The notes under the pieces were generated by a model, which saw only the letters and a program-made list of their open reading frames with translations, did not search any database and had not been told where the DNA came from. From positions 35,285 through 99,284 of the forward strand of contig CACBXQ010000003.1 in the NCBI GenBank assembly GCA_902543245.1: a stretch of DNA of 64,000 nt. The letters run 5' to 3'. The DNA is from an uncultured Pelagibacteraceae bacterium. GTDB lineage: Bacteria; Pseudomonadota; Alphaproteobacteria; Pelagibacterales; Pelagibacteraceae. Position numbers and translations under genes: made by a program. Below, piece after piece: positions 53,912-62,843 of this stretch (its first letter is position 1; every line of letters begins with the position of its first letter).

Positions 53912-54205
53912 ATGTTAATAAATATTCTAATATTATCTGCTTTATATATTGCATTTAGATGGTCAGTTGCCTGGATAAAATACTTTAATAATCTTGATGA
54001 AAGATTTGGAAAATCAATTTGGAGATGGAGTTATGATTATCCAGTAATTGGTAAAAGAGATATCTCAATTCTAGATGACAAAAATTTCGTCTTACTTAGA
54101 AGAAAAAGAAATCGTGCTGTAACAATAATGTATTGGATTGCTTTATTAATCTTTATATTAGTTAACTCAATAATGAGTCATATTTTAATTAAAATTTTTG
54201 GTTAA
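53912..54205 (+). CDS. Hypothetical two-span membrane protein
   Basis: 97-aa protein with an N-terminal span (MLINILILSALYIAFRWSVAWI), a polar middle (RFGKSIWRWSYDYPVIGKRDISILDD) and a C-terminal span (VTIMYWIALLIFILVNSIM). Both termini are predicted on the same side. ATG 53912 is used; a TTG start at 53882 would overlap maeB. No family recognised. Placement 7 bp after maeB suggests co-transcription. The TTAA at its end is shared with the stop of the convergent BON gene. Confidence 0.72.
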   Translation: MLINILILSALYIAFRWSVAWIKYFNNLDERFGKSIWRWSYDYPVIGKRDISILDDKNFVLLRRKRNRAVTIMYWIALLIFILVNSIMSHILIKIFG

Positions 54206-54795
54206 TTTTTTTGAACTCTTAATTCCTCAACTAAAAGAATACTTGTAATAACATCTTCTACATCTAAAATTTCTTTTGCTTCCTGAATAACAAGCTTTCT
54301 TTCTTCTTCAGTAATAGCAATCCCATAGACATAAATTTTTTTTTTGTGGGTATCAATCTGATAATTAGCAGCGCTGATCTCTTTATTCACTATCATTGCA
54401 GTCCTAAGTTGAGATGTAATTAATACGTCTTTAGCTGATCTTTTAAAGTTAAATTTTTCTTTAATTTTAATATCATTTTTAACTGATCTAGCTCCTTTTA
54501 TTTCCCAAGCTTTTTTTGTAATAATTAGCTTTTCCTCTGAAGTATCAACCTTTCCAGTTAAGAAAATTCTTCCATCCAAAATTTTCACTTTTACATTTAA
54601 AAAATAACTTGCATTTAGCGCTGTAAGTCTAGCTCCAAGATTTTTCTCCATAATTGAATCATCAATTTGGGTACCCAGAGTTCTTGGATCAAACGCTATG
54701 CTTACCCCAGTGCCGAGAAGTCCTTTACTACTTGTACCGATGCAACTTGATAAAAATAAAAATATTAAAAAAAATTTTATGAATTTAAATTTCAT
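54202..54795 (-). CDS. BON-domain lipoprotein (OsmY/DolP-like)
   Basis: 197-aa lipoprotein precursor. Signal peptide with lipobox LFLSSC, then two BON repeats: about 55-120 (LNASYFLNVKVKILDGRIFLTGKVDTSEEK) and about 125-190 (LITSQLRTAMIVNKEISAANYQIDTHKKKIYVYGIA). DolP and OsmY relatives work in envelope stability at the outer membrane. The start at 54795 overlaps the rsmI stop by 4 bp (ATGA), matching the frequent rsmI-neighbour arrangement of DolP-type genes. Confidence 0.87.
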   Translation of the reverse strand: MKFKFIKFFLIFLFLSSCIGTSSKGLLGTGVSIAFDPRTLGTQIDDSIMEKNLGARLTALNASYFLNVKVKILDGRIFLTGKVDTSEEKLIITKKAWEIKGARSVKNDIKIKEKFNFKRSAKDVLITSQLRTAMIVNKEISAANYQIDTHKKKIYVYGIAITEEERKLVIQEAKEILDVEDVITSILLVEELRVQKN

Positions 54796-55649
54796 TTCTT
54801 TGCCTCTATACAAAAATCATAGATTTTTTTCTTAGATATATTTTTTTCTTTGTGAAACATATTTACAATATCTTTCACACTATTTTTATTGATCATTGAA
54901 CGTATTTTTTTTTTATCTGATTCTTCCAAATTATTCGATCTATTTTCAGTTTTTTTTTTACCTGAAACTACTATAGTTATTTCACCTTTTAATGTAGATT
55001 CATAGTTTTCTAGTTCATCAATTTCACATCTGGTATATTCCTCATAAACTTTTGTCATTTCTCTACAAATTAAAATTTTCCTGCCTGCGAAGTATTTTTT
55101 TAAATGAACAATGATTTTATTTATTTTATTAGGTGATATAAAAAATACTATTGATGAATCTATCTTTGATAAATCTTCTAAATCATTTTTGATATTTTTT
55201 TGTTTTTCAGGAAAAAAACCATAAAAATAATACTTTTCGCTAAAACCACTTACAGATACTGCTGATGTAACTGCAGATGGTCCTGGAATTGGAAAAATAT
55301 CTATACTATTTTTAATACACTCCAAAACTATTAAATTCCCAGGGTCCGATATGGAAGGAGTGCCTGCATCAGAAATTATTGATACTGATTTTTTTTTTTT
55401 TAATATTTCAACGATTTTAAATAGATTTCTTTTTTCGTTAAATTTATGGTTAGAAATTAACTTCGCTTTTATATCATATTTATTTAATATTTTTTGAGCT
55501 AGTCTAGTATCTTCACATAAAATTATATCTGAGTCTCTTAAAATATCCAAAGATCTAAGGCTAATATCTCTTAAATTGCCAATGGGTGTTGAAACAACAT
55601 AAAGTCCAGGCTTTAATTTATTTATTTTTTTATCAGAATGTGGAATCAT
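54792..55649 (-). CDS. rsmI: 16S rRNA 2'-O-ribose C1402 methyltransferase
   Basis: 285-aa SAM-dependent tetrapyrrole-methylase-fold enzyme. GLYVVSTPIGNLRDISLRSLDILRDSDIILCEDTR is the signature N-terminus. SDAGTPSISDPG and PGPSAVTSAVSVSGF follow. C-terminal helical domain is shorter. Divergent from the PBP-activator-like gene; start codons only 32 bp apart, a pairing known for rsmI and lppC/lpoA homologues. Confidence 0.95.
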   Translation of the reverse strand: MIPHSDKKINKLKPGLYVVSTPIGNLRDISLRSLDILRDSDIILCEDTRLAQKILNKYDIKAKLISNHKFNEKRNLFKIVEILKKKKSVSIISDAGTPSISDPGNLIVLECIKNSIDIFPIPGPSAVTSAVSVSGFSEKYYFYGFFPEKQKNIKNDLEDLSKIDSSIVFFISPNKINKIIVHLKKYFAGRKILICREMTKVYEEYTRCEIDELENYESTLKGEITIVVSGKKKTENRSNNLEESDKKKIRSMINKNSVKDIVNMFHKEKNISKKKIYDFCIEAKK

Positions 55650-55681
55650 TAAAATTAAACAACTATAATAATATCATTAAA

Positions 55682-56836
55682 ATGAAAATAATTATTAAGA
55701 TAATATCCATAATTTTATTTATTTTTTTATCGGGCACCAATACTGCTTTATATTCTTCAGAAAAAATTAAGTTAGGTCTTCTTGTGCCAATTACTGGGAC
55801 AAATGCTGAAATAGGAAAATCGATAATTAAGGCTTCTAGAATGGCTATTAACAAAATCAATTATCCGAATCTGGAGATAATTCCAAAAGATACAGGCTCT
55901 AATCCAAACAAAACTTTTTTATCAGCAAATGAGTTAAAGGAAGAGGGTGTTAAGATTGTTATTGGACCAGTATTTCAAGATAATCTGAAATTGCTTGATG
56001 AATTAAATGAAATGACTTTCCTTTCATTAACAAACAAAAATTATAAAAATCCCAAAAATATAATAAGTTTAGGCATTAATGCTGAATCTCAGATAAACAC
56101 TATTAATAACTTTTTAAAAAACGAAAATTTAAATAATACATTAATTCTTATACCAAATAATGATTTTAAAAATGAAATAGATCATGCATTGAGAAATGTT
56201 CAAATTAAATATAAAAAAAAATTTTATTATGATACATCTCCAACAAAAATCACAAGACAAATACAGAAATTTACAAACTATGATAGGAGAAAACAGAATC
56301 TTATTGATGAAATAATAAGAATAGAGAACTCAAATGATAGTAATAAAGAAAAAAAAATTGAACAACTAAAGAAAAAAGATACTCTTGGAAGAGTTGGTTA
56401 TGACTCGATTATTATTTGTGATTTTGATGAGAATTTAATAAGTATTGCTACTTCTCTTCTTTACTCAGACGTATCCTCACAAAAAATAAAATTTATTACT
56501 TTAAATCAATGGTTTGATGATAAACTAGTAAGAGAAAAATCAATACATCCATTATATTTCCCTTCAATAAGCCTAGATAAATTTGAAAATTTTAAAAATG
56601 ATTTTAGAAATACTTTTAATGAAGACCCGACACACTTATCATTAATAAGTTATGATCTAATTGGACTTATATACTATCTAGCTAACCAAAATAATTTTAC
56701 GATTGATATGAAAATTTTTCAAAAAAAAAATAAATTCAAAGGAATGATTGGTGTTTTTGAAGTTAATAGAAATAAAATAACTCATGTTTTAAATTTTTAT
56801 GAAACAAACGATCAAGGCTTTAAAAAAATTTTTTGA
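55682..56836 (+). CDS. Penicillin-binding protein activator-like periplasmic protein
   Basis: 384-aa exported protein with a signal peptide (MKIIIKIISIILFIFLSG) and a type I periplasmic-binding fold. The domain begins IKLGLLVPITGTNAEIGKSIIKASRMAINKI, with VKIVIGPVFQDNL and YDLIGLIYYLAN further on. Position divergent from rsmI matches the LpoA/LppC-like activators of peptidoglycan synthases. The expected lipobox Cys is missing, so it may be soluble in the periplasm. ATG 55682 is the start that gives a signal peptide. Overlaps convergent rdgB by 17 bp. Confidence 0.82.
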   Translation: MKIIIKIISIILFIFLSGTNTALYSSEKIKLGLLVPITGTNAEIGKSIIKASRMAINKINYPNLEIIPKDTGSNPNKTFLSANELKEEGVKIVIGPVFQDNLKLLDELNEMTFLSLTNKNYKNPKNIISLGINAESQINTINNFLKNENLNNTLILIPNNDFKNEIDHALRNVQIKYKKKFYYDTSPTKITRQIQKFTNYDRRKQNLIDEIIRIENSNDSNKEKKIEQLKKKDTLGRVGYDSIIICDFDENLISIATSLLYSDVSSQKIKFITLNQWFDDKLVREKSIHPLYFPSISLDKFENFKNDFRNTFNEDPTHLSLISYDLIGLIYYLANQNNFTIDMKIFQKKNKFKGMIGVFEVNRNKITHVLNFYETNDQGFKKIF

Positions 56837-57422
56837 TATTTTTATAAGCTTTCATTCGATGATCAATTTTTGCTTTAGCAGATCTTGAAATCTCCCCAAA
56901 TGTAAGTTCTTTTCCTTTTGGTATAAATATAGGATCATAGCCAAATCCTAATTTTCCTTTCTTGGATTTTGAAATTCTTCCGTCTATTTTACCAACAGAT
57001 GTAAAAAATTTACCATTAGGCCAGTAAATTGTTAAAGCGCAAATAAACCTAGCTTTTATTTTTTTACTTTTCCAAGTTTTATCTTTTTTGTTAAGTTGGC
57101 TAAAAACTTTCTTAATAGCTATATTAAAATTATTTTTTTTTCCAGCCCATCTTGCTGAGTATATTCCGGGTTTTTTATTTAATAGATCAATTTCTAATCC
57201 TGAGTCATCCGCTAAACAAATTTTTTTAGTTTGTTTGGAGAAAAATCTTGCTTTTAATAAAGAGTTTCCTCTGAAAGTTTTTCTATTTTCAATCGGACTA
57301 CTTAGATTATAATCCTTTGCTGAGTGTATTTTTACCGATTTAGGCAATAATTCCTTAAATTCATCAATTTTTCCTTGATTATTCGATCCTATTAATAAGT
57401 TATTAATTTTTTTTTTTAACAT
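56820..57422 (-). CDS. rdgB: dITP/XTP pyrophosphatase
   Basis: 200-aa Ham1-family enzyme that removes non-canonical purine triphosphates. The N-terminal signature is LLIGSNNQGKIDEFKELL, followed by ADDSGLEIDLLNKKPGIYSARWAG and GFGYDPIFIPKG. All core motifs intact. Divergent from grpE with a 36-bp gap. Confidence 0.95.
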   Translation of the reverse strand: MLKKKINNLLIGSNNQGKIDEFKELLPKSVKIHSAKDYNLSSPIENRKTFRGNSLLKARFFSKQTKKICLADDSGLEIDLLNKKPGIYSARWAGKKNNFNIAIKKVFSQLNKKDKTWKSKKIKARFICALTIYWPNGKFFTSVGKIDGRISKSKKGKLGFGYDPIFIPKGKELTFGEISRSAKAKIDHRMKAYKNIKKFF

Positions 57423-57458
57423 CTAGAAATTATAGAATTTCTTACCATATACATAGTA

Positions 57459-58100
57459 ATGGAAAAAGAAAATTTAAATAATGATATAAACTTAGATGAA
57501 AAACAAGAAGCGGCAAATAACGATAAAGAAGATGGCGCCAAGACAAAAGAATTAACTCCAGAGCAGACAAAAGAATTAACTCCGGAAGAAAAAATTGCAG
57601 AATTAGAAGATAAGCTTACTAGAACTTTTGCAGAAATGGAAAATCAAAGAAGAAGATATGATAAAGAGAAAGATGATGCGTTCGAGTATGGAGGTTTTGC
57701 TTTTGCTAAAGAAGCATTAAATTTATTAGATAATTTAGAAAGATCAAAAATATCTTTAGAAAATGATGAGGATTTAAAAAATTCAGAAGCACTAATTAAA
57801 GTAAAGGAGCATCTAAATATTATCAGTAGTGATATTATTTCAATTTTTAAAAAAAATAACATAGAAGAAATCAAATCAATAAATAAAAAACTTGATCCAA
57901 ACCTTCATCAAGCAATGATGGAAATTGAAGATGATACGAAAGAACCTGGAACAATTATTCAGGAAATTCAAAAAGGCTTCACAATGAAAGACAGGCTCCT
58001 AAGACCATCTCTCGTAGGTGTTTCTAAGAAAAAAGTTGAAAATGATAAAGTTAAAGACGAAAAAAGTGAGAAAAATGGAGAAAAAGAGACACAAAATTAA
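57459..58100 (+). CDS. grpE: GrpE nucleotide exchange factor
   Basis: 213-aa DnaK nucleotide-exchange factor. A charged N-terminal tail (about 1-45) includes a near-perfect repeat of an 8-residue unit (TKELTPEQ/TKELTPEE), which is a 24-bp duplication at 57543-57590. The long helix (ELEDKLTRTFAEMENQRRRYDKEK) and C-terminal GrpE signature (LDPNLHQAMMEIEDD..GTIIQEIQKGFTMKDRLLRPSLVGVSKK) follow. Start of grpE-dnaK-dnaJ. No CIRCE operator is seen upstream. Confidence 0.95.
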   Translation: MEKENLNNDINLDEKQEAANNDKEDGAKTKELTPEQTKELTPEEKIAELEDKLTRTFAEMENQRRRYDKEKDDAFEYGGFAFAKEALNLLDNLERSKISLENDEDLKNSEALIKVKEHLNIISSDIISIFKKNNIEEIKSINKKLDPNLHQAMMEIEDDTKEPGTIIQEIQKGFTMKDRLLRPSLVGVSKKKVENDKVKDEKSEKNGEKETQN

Positions 58101-58161
58101 TTTTTTAATTGCGGTTGTAGTTGAGAAATAAACACTTATATGAGCTTTTATCAGGATTAAT

Positions 58162-60090
58162 ATGAGCAAAGTAATTGGAATAGATCTGGGAACTACTAAT
58201 TCTTGTGTAGCTGTAATGGAGGGTACACAAGCTAAAGTATTAGAGAATGCAGAAGGTGCAAGAACAACACCTTCAGTTGTAGCGTTCACAGATGAGGGAG
58301 AGAAACTAATTGGACAACCTGCAAAAAGACAGGCGGTTACTAACCCTGAGAATACAATATTTGCTGTTAAAAGATTAATAGGAAGAAATTTTGATGATCC
58401 ATCTGTAAAAAAAGACGTTCAAACAGCACCTTTTAAAATAATAAACTCTGATAAAGGTGATGCATGGATAGAAGCTAAAGGTGAAAAATATTCTCCATCA
58501 CAAATTTCAGCATTCACATTACAAAAAATGAAAGAAACTGCTGAAAAATATTTAGGTTCAGAAGTAAAACAAGCAGTTATTACTGTTCCAGCTTATTTCA
58601 ATGATGCTCAAAGACAAGCGACTAAAGATGCAGGAAAAATTGCAGGTCTTGAGGTTTTAAGAATTATTAACGAGCCGACTGCAGCATCTCTTGCATACGG
58701 ATTAGATAAAAAAACTAACAAAAAAATTGCAGTCTATGATCTAGGTGGTGGAACATTTGATGTTTCTATACTTGAATTAGGTGATGGTGTATTTGAAGTA
58801 AAATCTACGAATGGTGATACATTTTTAGGTGGTGAAGATTTCGATAATACTATTGTGGATTATTTGTTAACTGAATTTAAAAAAGAAAACGGTATTGATT
58901 TGAAATCTGATAAGCTTGCTTTGCAAAGATTAAAAGAAGCAGCAGAAAAAGCCAAAATAGAATTGTCCTCTGCTGTTCAAACAGAAATAAATTTACCTTT
59001 TATAACGGCAGATAAAACTGGCCCTAAACATATTAATATGAAGATGACTAGAGCAAAGCTTGAGGCGCTAGTTGAGGACCTAATTTCAAGAACTATTCCA
59101 CCATGCAGTACTGCTCTTAAAGATGCTGGCTTATCTGCTGGAGAAATAGATGAAATTGTTCTTGTTGGTGGTATGACAAGAATGCCAAAAGTAATAGATG
59201 AAGTTAAAAATTTTTTTGGGAAAGAGCCTAATAAATCAGTTAATCCGGACGAAGTTGTTGCTATGGGTGCTGCAATTCAAGCAGGAGTTTTACAAGGAGA
59301 TGTTAAAGATGTTTTGTTATTAGACGTCACACCATTGTCATTAGGTATTGAAACTTTAGGTGGAGTTTCAACTAAATTAATTGATAAAAATACAACAATA
59401 CCAACCAAGAAAAGCCAAGTATTCTCTACTGCTGAGGACAATCAACCTGCGGTGTCAATTAGAGTATTACAAGGTGAGAGAGAAATGGCTTCAGATAATA
59501 AAATTCTGGGTAATTTTGAGTTAGTTGGTATAGCACCAGCTCCAAGAGGTGTTCCGCAAATTGAGGTTACATTTGATATAGATGCTAATGGAATAGTGAA
59601 TGTTTCAGCCAAAGATAAAGGAACCGGTAAGGAGCAAAAAATACAAATTCAAGCTTCAGGTGGACTAAGTGATGATGAAATTAGTCAAATGGTAAAAGAT
59701 GCTGAAGCTAATAAAGAAGCAGATAAAAAGAAAAGAGAGTCTGTAGATGCTAGAAATCAAGGAGAAACCCTTATTCATTCAACAGAGAAAAATTTAAAAG
59801 AACATGGATCAAAAGTTTCTGAACAGGATAAGAAAACAATAGAAGATTCCCTATCACACTTAAGAAATGCCCTTAAAGGAACTGATATTGAAGAAATTAA
59901 AAAGAAAACACAAGATTTAGTTCAGTCATCAATGAAATTAGGTGAAGCAATTTATAAATCGCAACAAGAGGCTAAACCTAGTACGGATAACAAAGATGAT
60001 CCAAAAAATAAAAAGGAAAAAAAAGACGATAATGTTGTTGATGCAGATTTTGAAGAAGTAAAAGACGAAAATAAAGAAAAAAGCGCCTAA
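58162..60090 (+). CDS. dnaK: Chaperone DnaK (Hsp70)
   Basis: 642-aa Hsp70 with an ATPase domain ([36 protein letters not shown]) and a substrate-binding domain from about 390, plus a C-terminal acidic helix ending [12 protein letters not shown]. Preceded by AGGA 9 bases before ATG. Separated from grpE by 61 bp. I looked for a heat-shock sigma-32-type promoter in that gap and found nothing convincing. Confidence 0.97.
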   Translation: MSKVIGIDLGTTNSCVAVMEGTQAKVLENAEGARTTPSVVAFTDEGEKLIGQPAKRQAVTNPENTIFAVKRLIGRNFDDPSVKKDVQTAPFKIINSDKGDAWIEAKGEKYSPSQISAFTLQKMKETAEKYLGSEVKQAVITVPAYFNDAQRQATKDAGKIAGLEVLRIINEPTAASLAYGLDKKTNKKIAVYDLGGGTFDVSILELGDGVFEVKSTNGDTFLGGEDFDNTIVDYLLTEFKKENGIDLKSDKLALQRLKEAAEKAKIELSSAVQTEINLPFITADKTGPKHINMKMTRAKLEALVEDLISRTIPPCSTALKDAGLSAGEIDEIVLVGGMTRMPKVIDEVKNFFGKEPNKSVNPDEVVAMGAAIQAGVLQGDVKDVLLLDVTPLSLGIETLGGVSTKLIDKNTTIPTKKSQVFSTAEDNQPAVSIRVLQGEREMASDNKILGNFELVGIAPAPRGVPQIEVTFDIDANGIVNVSAKDKGTGKEQKIQIQASGGLSDDEISQMVKDAEANKEADKKKRESVDARNQGETLIHSTEKNLKEHGSKVSEQDKKTIEDSLSHLRNALKGTDIEEIKKKTQDLVQSSMKLGEAIYKSQQEAKPSTDNKDDPKNKKEKKDDNVVDADFEEVKDENKEKSA

Positions 60091-60117
60091 TAACAACTTT
60101 TGTCTAGTTAAGTAGTT

Positions 60118-61242
60118 ATGGCAAAAAGAGACTATTACGAAGTTTTAGGAGTTAATAAATCAGCCTCACCAGATCAGATTAAATCAGCTTACAGAAAACT
60201 AGCTGTAAAACATCACCCAGATAAAAATAAAGGCGACAAAGTTTCTGAAGAAAAATTTAAAGAAGCGAGTGAAGCTTATCATATTTTATCTAATCAAGAG
60301 AGAAAACAAAATTATGATAATTTTGGTCATGCTGCCTTTGAAAATGGTGGAGGTGGAAGAGGAGCTGGAAATTTTGATTTTTCTGGATCATTTTCTGATA
60401 TCTTTGAAGATTTTTTTGGGGAAGGTTTTGGTGGTGGTGGAAGAAGAAGCCGTAGATCCAATAATAGAGGATCTGATCTAAGATATGATTTATCAATTTC
60501 TCTAGAGGAGGCATATACAGGTAAAAAACAAGATATTAAATTTTCTACCTCTGAAAAATGCGATACATGTGCAGGAAGTGGTTCAAAACCAGGTCATGAT
60601 TTAAGCTCGTGTTCAATGTGTGGGGGTCATGGACAAGTAAGATCGAGTCAGGGTTTTTTTACTGTACAACAGACATGTCCTCAATGTTCAGGATCGGGAG
60701 AGGAAATTACTAACCCATGTGTAACTTGTGGTGGAGCAGGAAAAAAACAAGCATCAAAAAGACTATCTGTAACTATACCTAAAGGTGTAGATGATGGTAC
60801 CAGAATACGCTTGTCTGGAAAAGGTGAAGCAGGATCCAGAGGAGCTAGTAATGGTGATCTATATTTATTTGTAAATGTTTATTCACACGAACTTTTTAAA
60901 AGATCTGATGAGAACCTTTTTTTTGAATTCCCTATTTCAATAACAGATGCCGCACTTGGTACAGAATTAAAAATTCCAACAATTGATGGTGGTAAGGCAA
61001 AAATTAAAATTCCATCTGGAACTCAAAATGGTAAACAATTTAGACTGAAAGGTAAAGGAATGCCTTTAATGAGAGGTAGTGATTACGGAGATTTATATGT
61101 TCAAATAAATACTGAGGTACCTATATCATTAAACAAAGAGCAAAAAGAATTGCTTGAAAAATTTAGAGAAATTGAAAATGATAAATCAAACCCTAGCATC
61201 AAGAAGTTTTTTCAAAAAGCTAAAAGTTTTTGGAAAAATTAG
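60118..61242 (+). CDS. dnaJ: Chaperone DnaJ (Hsp40)
   Basis: 374-aa type I J-protein. J domain with HHPDKNKG (HPD), Gly/Phe-rich linker (about 75-115), four zinc repeats CDTCAGSG, CSMCGGHG, CPQCSGSG and CVTCGGAG, then two C-terminal beta-domains. 27 bp after dnaK. Stimulates DnaK ATP hydrolysis and delivers clients. Confidence 0.97.
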   Translation: MAKRDYYEVLGVNKSASPDQIKSAYRKLAVKHHPDKNKGDKVSEEKFKEASEAYHILSNQERKQNYDNFGHAAFENGGGGRGAGNFDFSGSFSDIFEDFFGEGFGGGGRRSRRSNNRGSDLRYDLSISLEEAYTGKKQDIKFSTSEKCDTCAGSGSKPGHDLSSCSMCGGHGQVRSSQGFFTVQQTCPQCSGSGEEITNPCVTCGGAGKKQASKRLSVTIPKGVDDGTRIRLSGKGEAGSRGASNGDLYLFVNVYSHELFKRSDENLFFEFPISITDAALGTELKIPTIDGGKAKIKIPSGTQNGKQFRLKGKGMPLMRGSDYGDLYVQINTEVPISLNKEQKELLEKFREIENDKSNPSIKKFFQKAKSFWKN

Positions 61243-61410
61243 GTGTTTGTTGATCAAGTTTTTACAGCTTTTTTTTTTATTTGTGTCCTTATACTGATTT
61301 TACCATCTTTTTTTCAAACTAATAAAAAACTAAAACAATTTTTTAAAAATCTATCTATTTGGACTATAATTGTAATTATTGTTATGGTAGCTTTATATTT
61401 AATATCATAA
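61243..61410 (+). CDS. 55-aa two-span membrane peptide between dnaJ and dapB
   Basis: The GTG immediately after the dnaJ stop opens a 55-codon frame ending exactly at the base before the dapB ATG. It has two hydrophobic segments, FTAFFFICVLILILPSFF and IWTIIVIIVMVALYLI, separated by the basic turn QTNKKLKQFFKN, giving a membrane hairpin with a cytoplasmic basic loop. Perfect fit between two genes with no wasted base is good evidence that it is translated. The start codon (GTG) is not certain. I do not recognise a family. Confidence 0.55.
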   Translation: MFVDQVFTAFFFICVLILILPSFFQTNKKLKQFFKNLSIWTIIVIIVMVALYLIS

Positions 61411-62188
61411 ATGAGAAAACTAAACTTACTAATTACTGGTTGTATGGGAAGAATGGGCCAGCAACTTATCAAATCATCTTTAAAAGATAGAAATATAAAA
61501 CTGGTTGCCCTAACAGAAAATACTAGCATAAAAAAAAAATTTAATGGAATTAAACCAGAATTTAATACTCCAAATGCCTTTAAAAAAGCTGATGTAATAA
61601 TTGATTTTACTATACCAACTTGTACTTTTGAAGTACTAAATATCGCTTCGAAACTTAAAAAAAAAGTAGTAATTGGAACTACAGGATTTACAAAAAAAGA
61701 AGAGGTTTTAATCAAAAAATTTTCTAAAAAAATATCAATTTTGAAGGCGGGAAATATGAGCCTTGGTATCAATCTTTTAATGTATCTTACTGAGATTACA
61801 GCTAAATCATTAGGAAACAAATATTTGAGTAAAATATACGAAGTTCATCATAAACATAAGAAAGATTATCCTTCTGGAACAGCACTTATGCTTGGTAAAG
61901 GAATAGCTGTAGGGAAAAAAAAAAGAATTTTATAATTTAATTGGAAAAAAATTTCTTAACAAAAAAAATTTTCCATATGGTAAAAAAATTAATTTCAATT
62001 CAATTAGAAAAGGAGAAATTATTGGCGAGCACGAAGTAAATTTTTCCAGTGGCAAGGAAATAATTACTTTAAATCACGAAGCTTTTGATAGAGCATTATA
62101 TTCTGAGGGTGCCTTAGCTGCAGCTAAATGGTTAAGAAACAAAAAACGAGGCCTTTATTCAATGAGAGATCTTTTGAATTTTAAATAA
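61411..62188 (+). CDS. dapB: Dihydrodipicolinate reductase, frameshifted at an A10 run
   Basis: Lysine/diaminopimelate enzyme with all DapB blocks in two frames. N-terminal LLITGCMGRMGQQLIKSS, IGTTGFTKKE and KIYEVHHKHKKDYPSGTAL (catalytic His and Lys) are in frame one up to residue 174, which then stops at 61933-61935. GEHEVNFSSGKEIITLNHEAFDRALYSEGALAAAKWL and GLYSMRDLL continue in the next frame to the TAA at 62186-62188. Removing one A of the ten at 61915-61924 joins them into a 258-aa protein. All downstream sequence is conserved, so either the assembly has one A too many or polymerase slippage corrects it. The stop overlaps the nth ATG. Confidence 0.8.
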
Positions 62189-62841
62189 TGAGTGAGAAAA
62201 AAAGAGCTAAAATTGTACTCAAAATCTTAAATCAAACATACCCACAAGCACCAATACCTTTAAAACATAGAAATATTTTTACTCTTTTAGTTTCTGTTTT
62301 GCTTTCTGCACAATGTACTGATGTAAATGTAAATAATGTAACTAGAAATATTTATCCAAAATATAATCAACCAAAACATTTTGTTGAATTAGGACAGAAG
62401 AAAATAGAGAATTTAATTAAAAGTATTGGTATATTTAGAATTAAATCTAGAAGTATTTATAATTTATCAAAAACTTTAGTAAAAAAATATAAAGGGAAAG
62501 TACCAAAGAGTTTTGAGGAATTAGAAGAGCTACCTGGTGTTGGACATAAAACTGCAAGTGTAGTAATGGCTCAAGGATTTGGAGTTCCAGCTTTTCCTGT
62601 TGATACACATATACATCGTTTGGCTCAAAGATGGGGCCTCACAAATGGCAAAAATGTAGTTCAAACTGAGAAGGATCTTAAAAAATTATTTCCAATAAAG
62701 AATTGGAACAAGCTTCATTTACAAATTATTTATTATGGAAGAGAATATTGTAAAGCAAGAGAATGTTATGGTTTAACTTGTAAAATCTGTACTACTTGCT
62801 ATCCTAATAGAAAAAAACCAATTAAAACCAAGAAAGCTTAA
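62188..62841 (+). CDS. nth: Endonuclease III
   Basis: 217-aa base-excision glycosylase/AP-lyase for oxidised pyrimidines. Helix-hairpin-helix ELEELPGVGHKTASVVMAQ with catalytic Lys (in GVGHKTA), and PAFPVDTHIHRLAQRWG with catalytic Asp. The [4Fe-4S] loop is CKARECYGLTCKICTTC, five Cys with spacing unlike the classic C-x6-C-x2-C-x5-C. A Lys-rich tail follows. The start overlaps the dapB stop (TAATG). Confidence 0.94.
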   Translation: MSEKKRAKIVLKILNQTYPQAPIPLKHRNIFTLLVSVLLSAQCTDVNVNNVTRNIYPKYNQPKHFVELGQKKIENLIKSIGIFRIKSRSIYNLSKTLVKKYKGKVPKSFEELEELPGVGHKTASVVMAQGFGVPAFPVDTHIHRLAQRWGLTNGKNVVQTEKDLKKLFPIKNWNKLHLQIIYYGREYCKARECYGLTCKICTTCYPNRKKPIKTKKA

Positions 62842-62843
62842 TT

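Noticed and set aside
58101-58161. Heat-shock (sigma-32 or CIRCE) control element before dnaK
   Set aside because: No CIRCE inverted repeat, and no pair of hexamers with acceptable spacing to a heat-shock consensus.
61314-61820. 168-codon minus-strand frame opposite dapB
   Set aside because: Antisense to dapB motifs; Phe/Ser-rich shadow typical of A/T-rich coding DNA.
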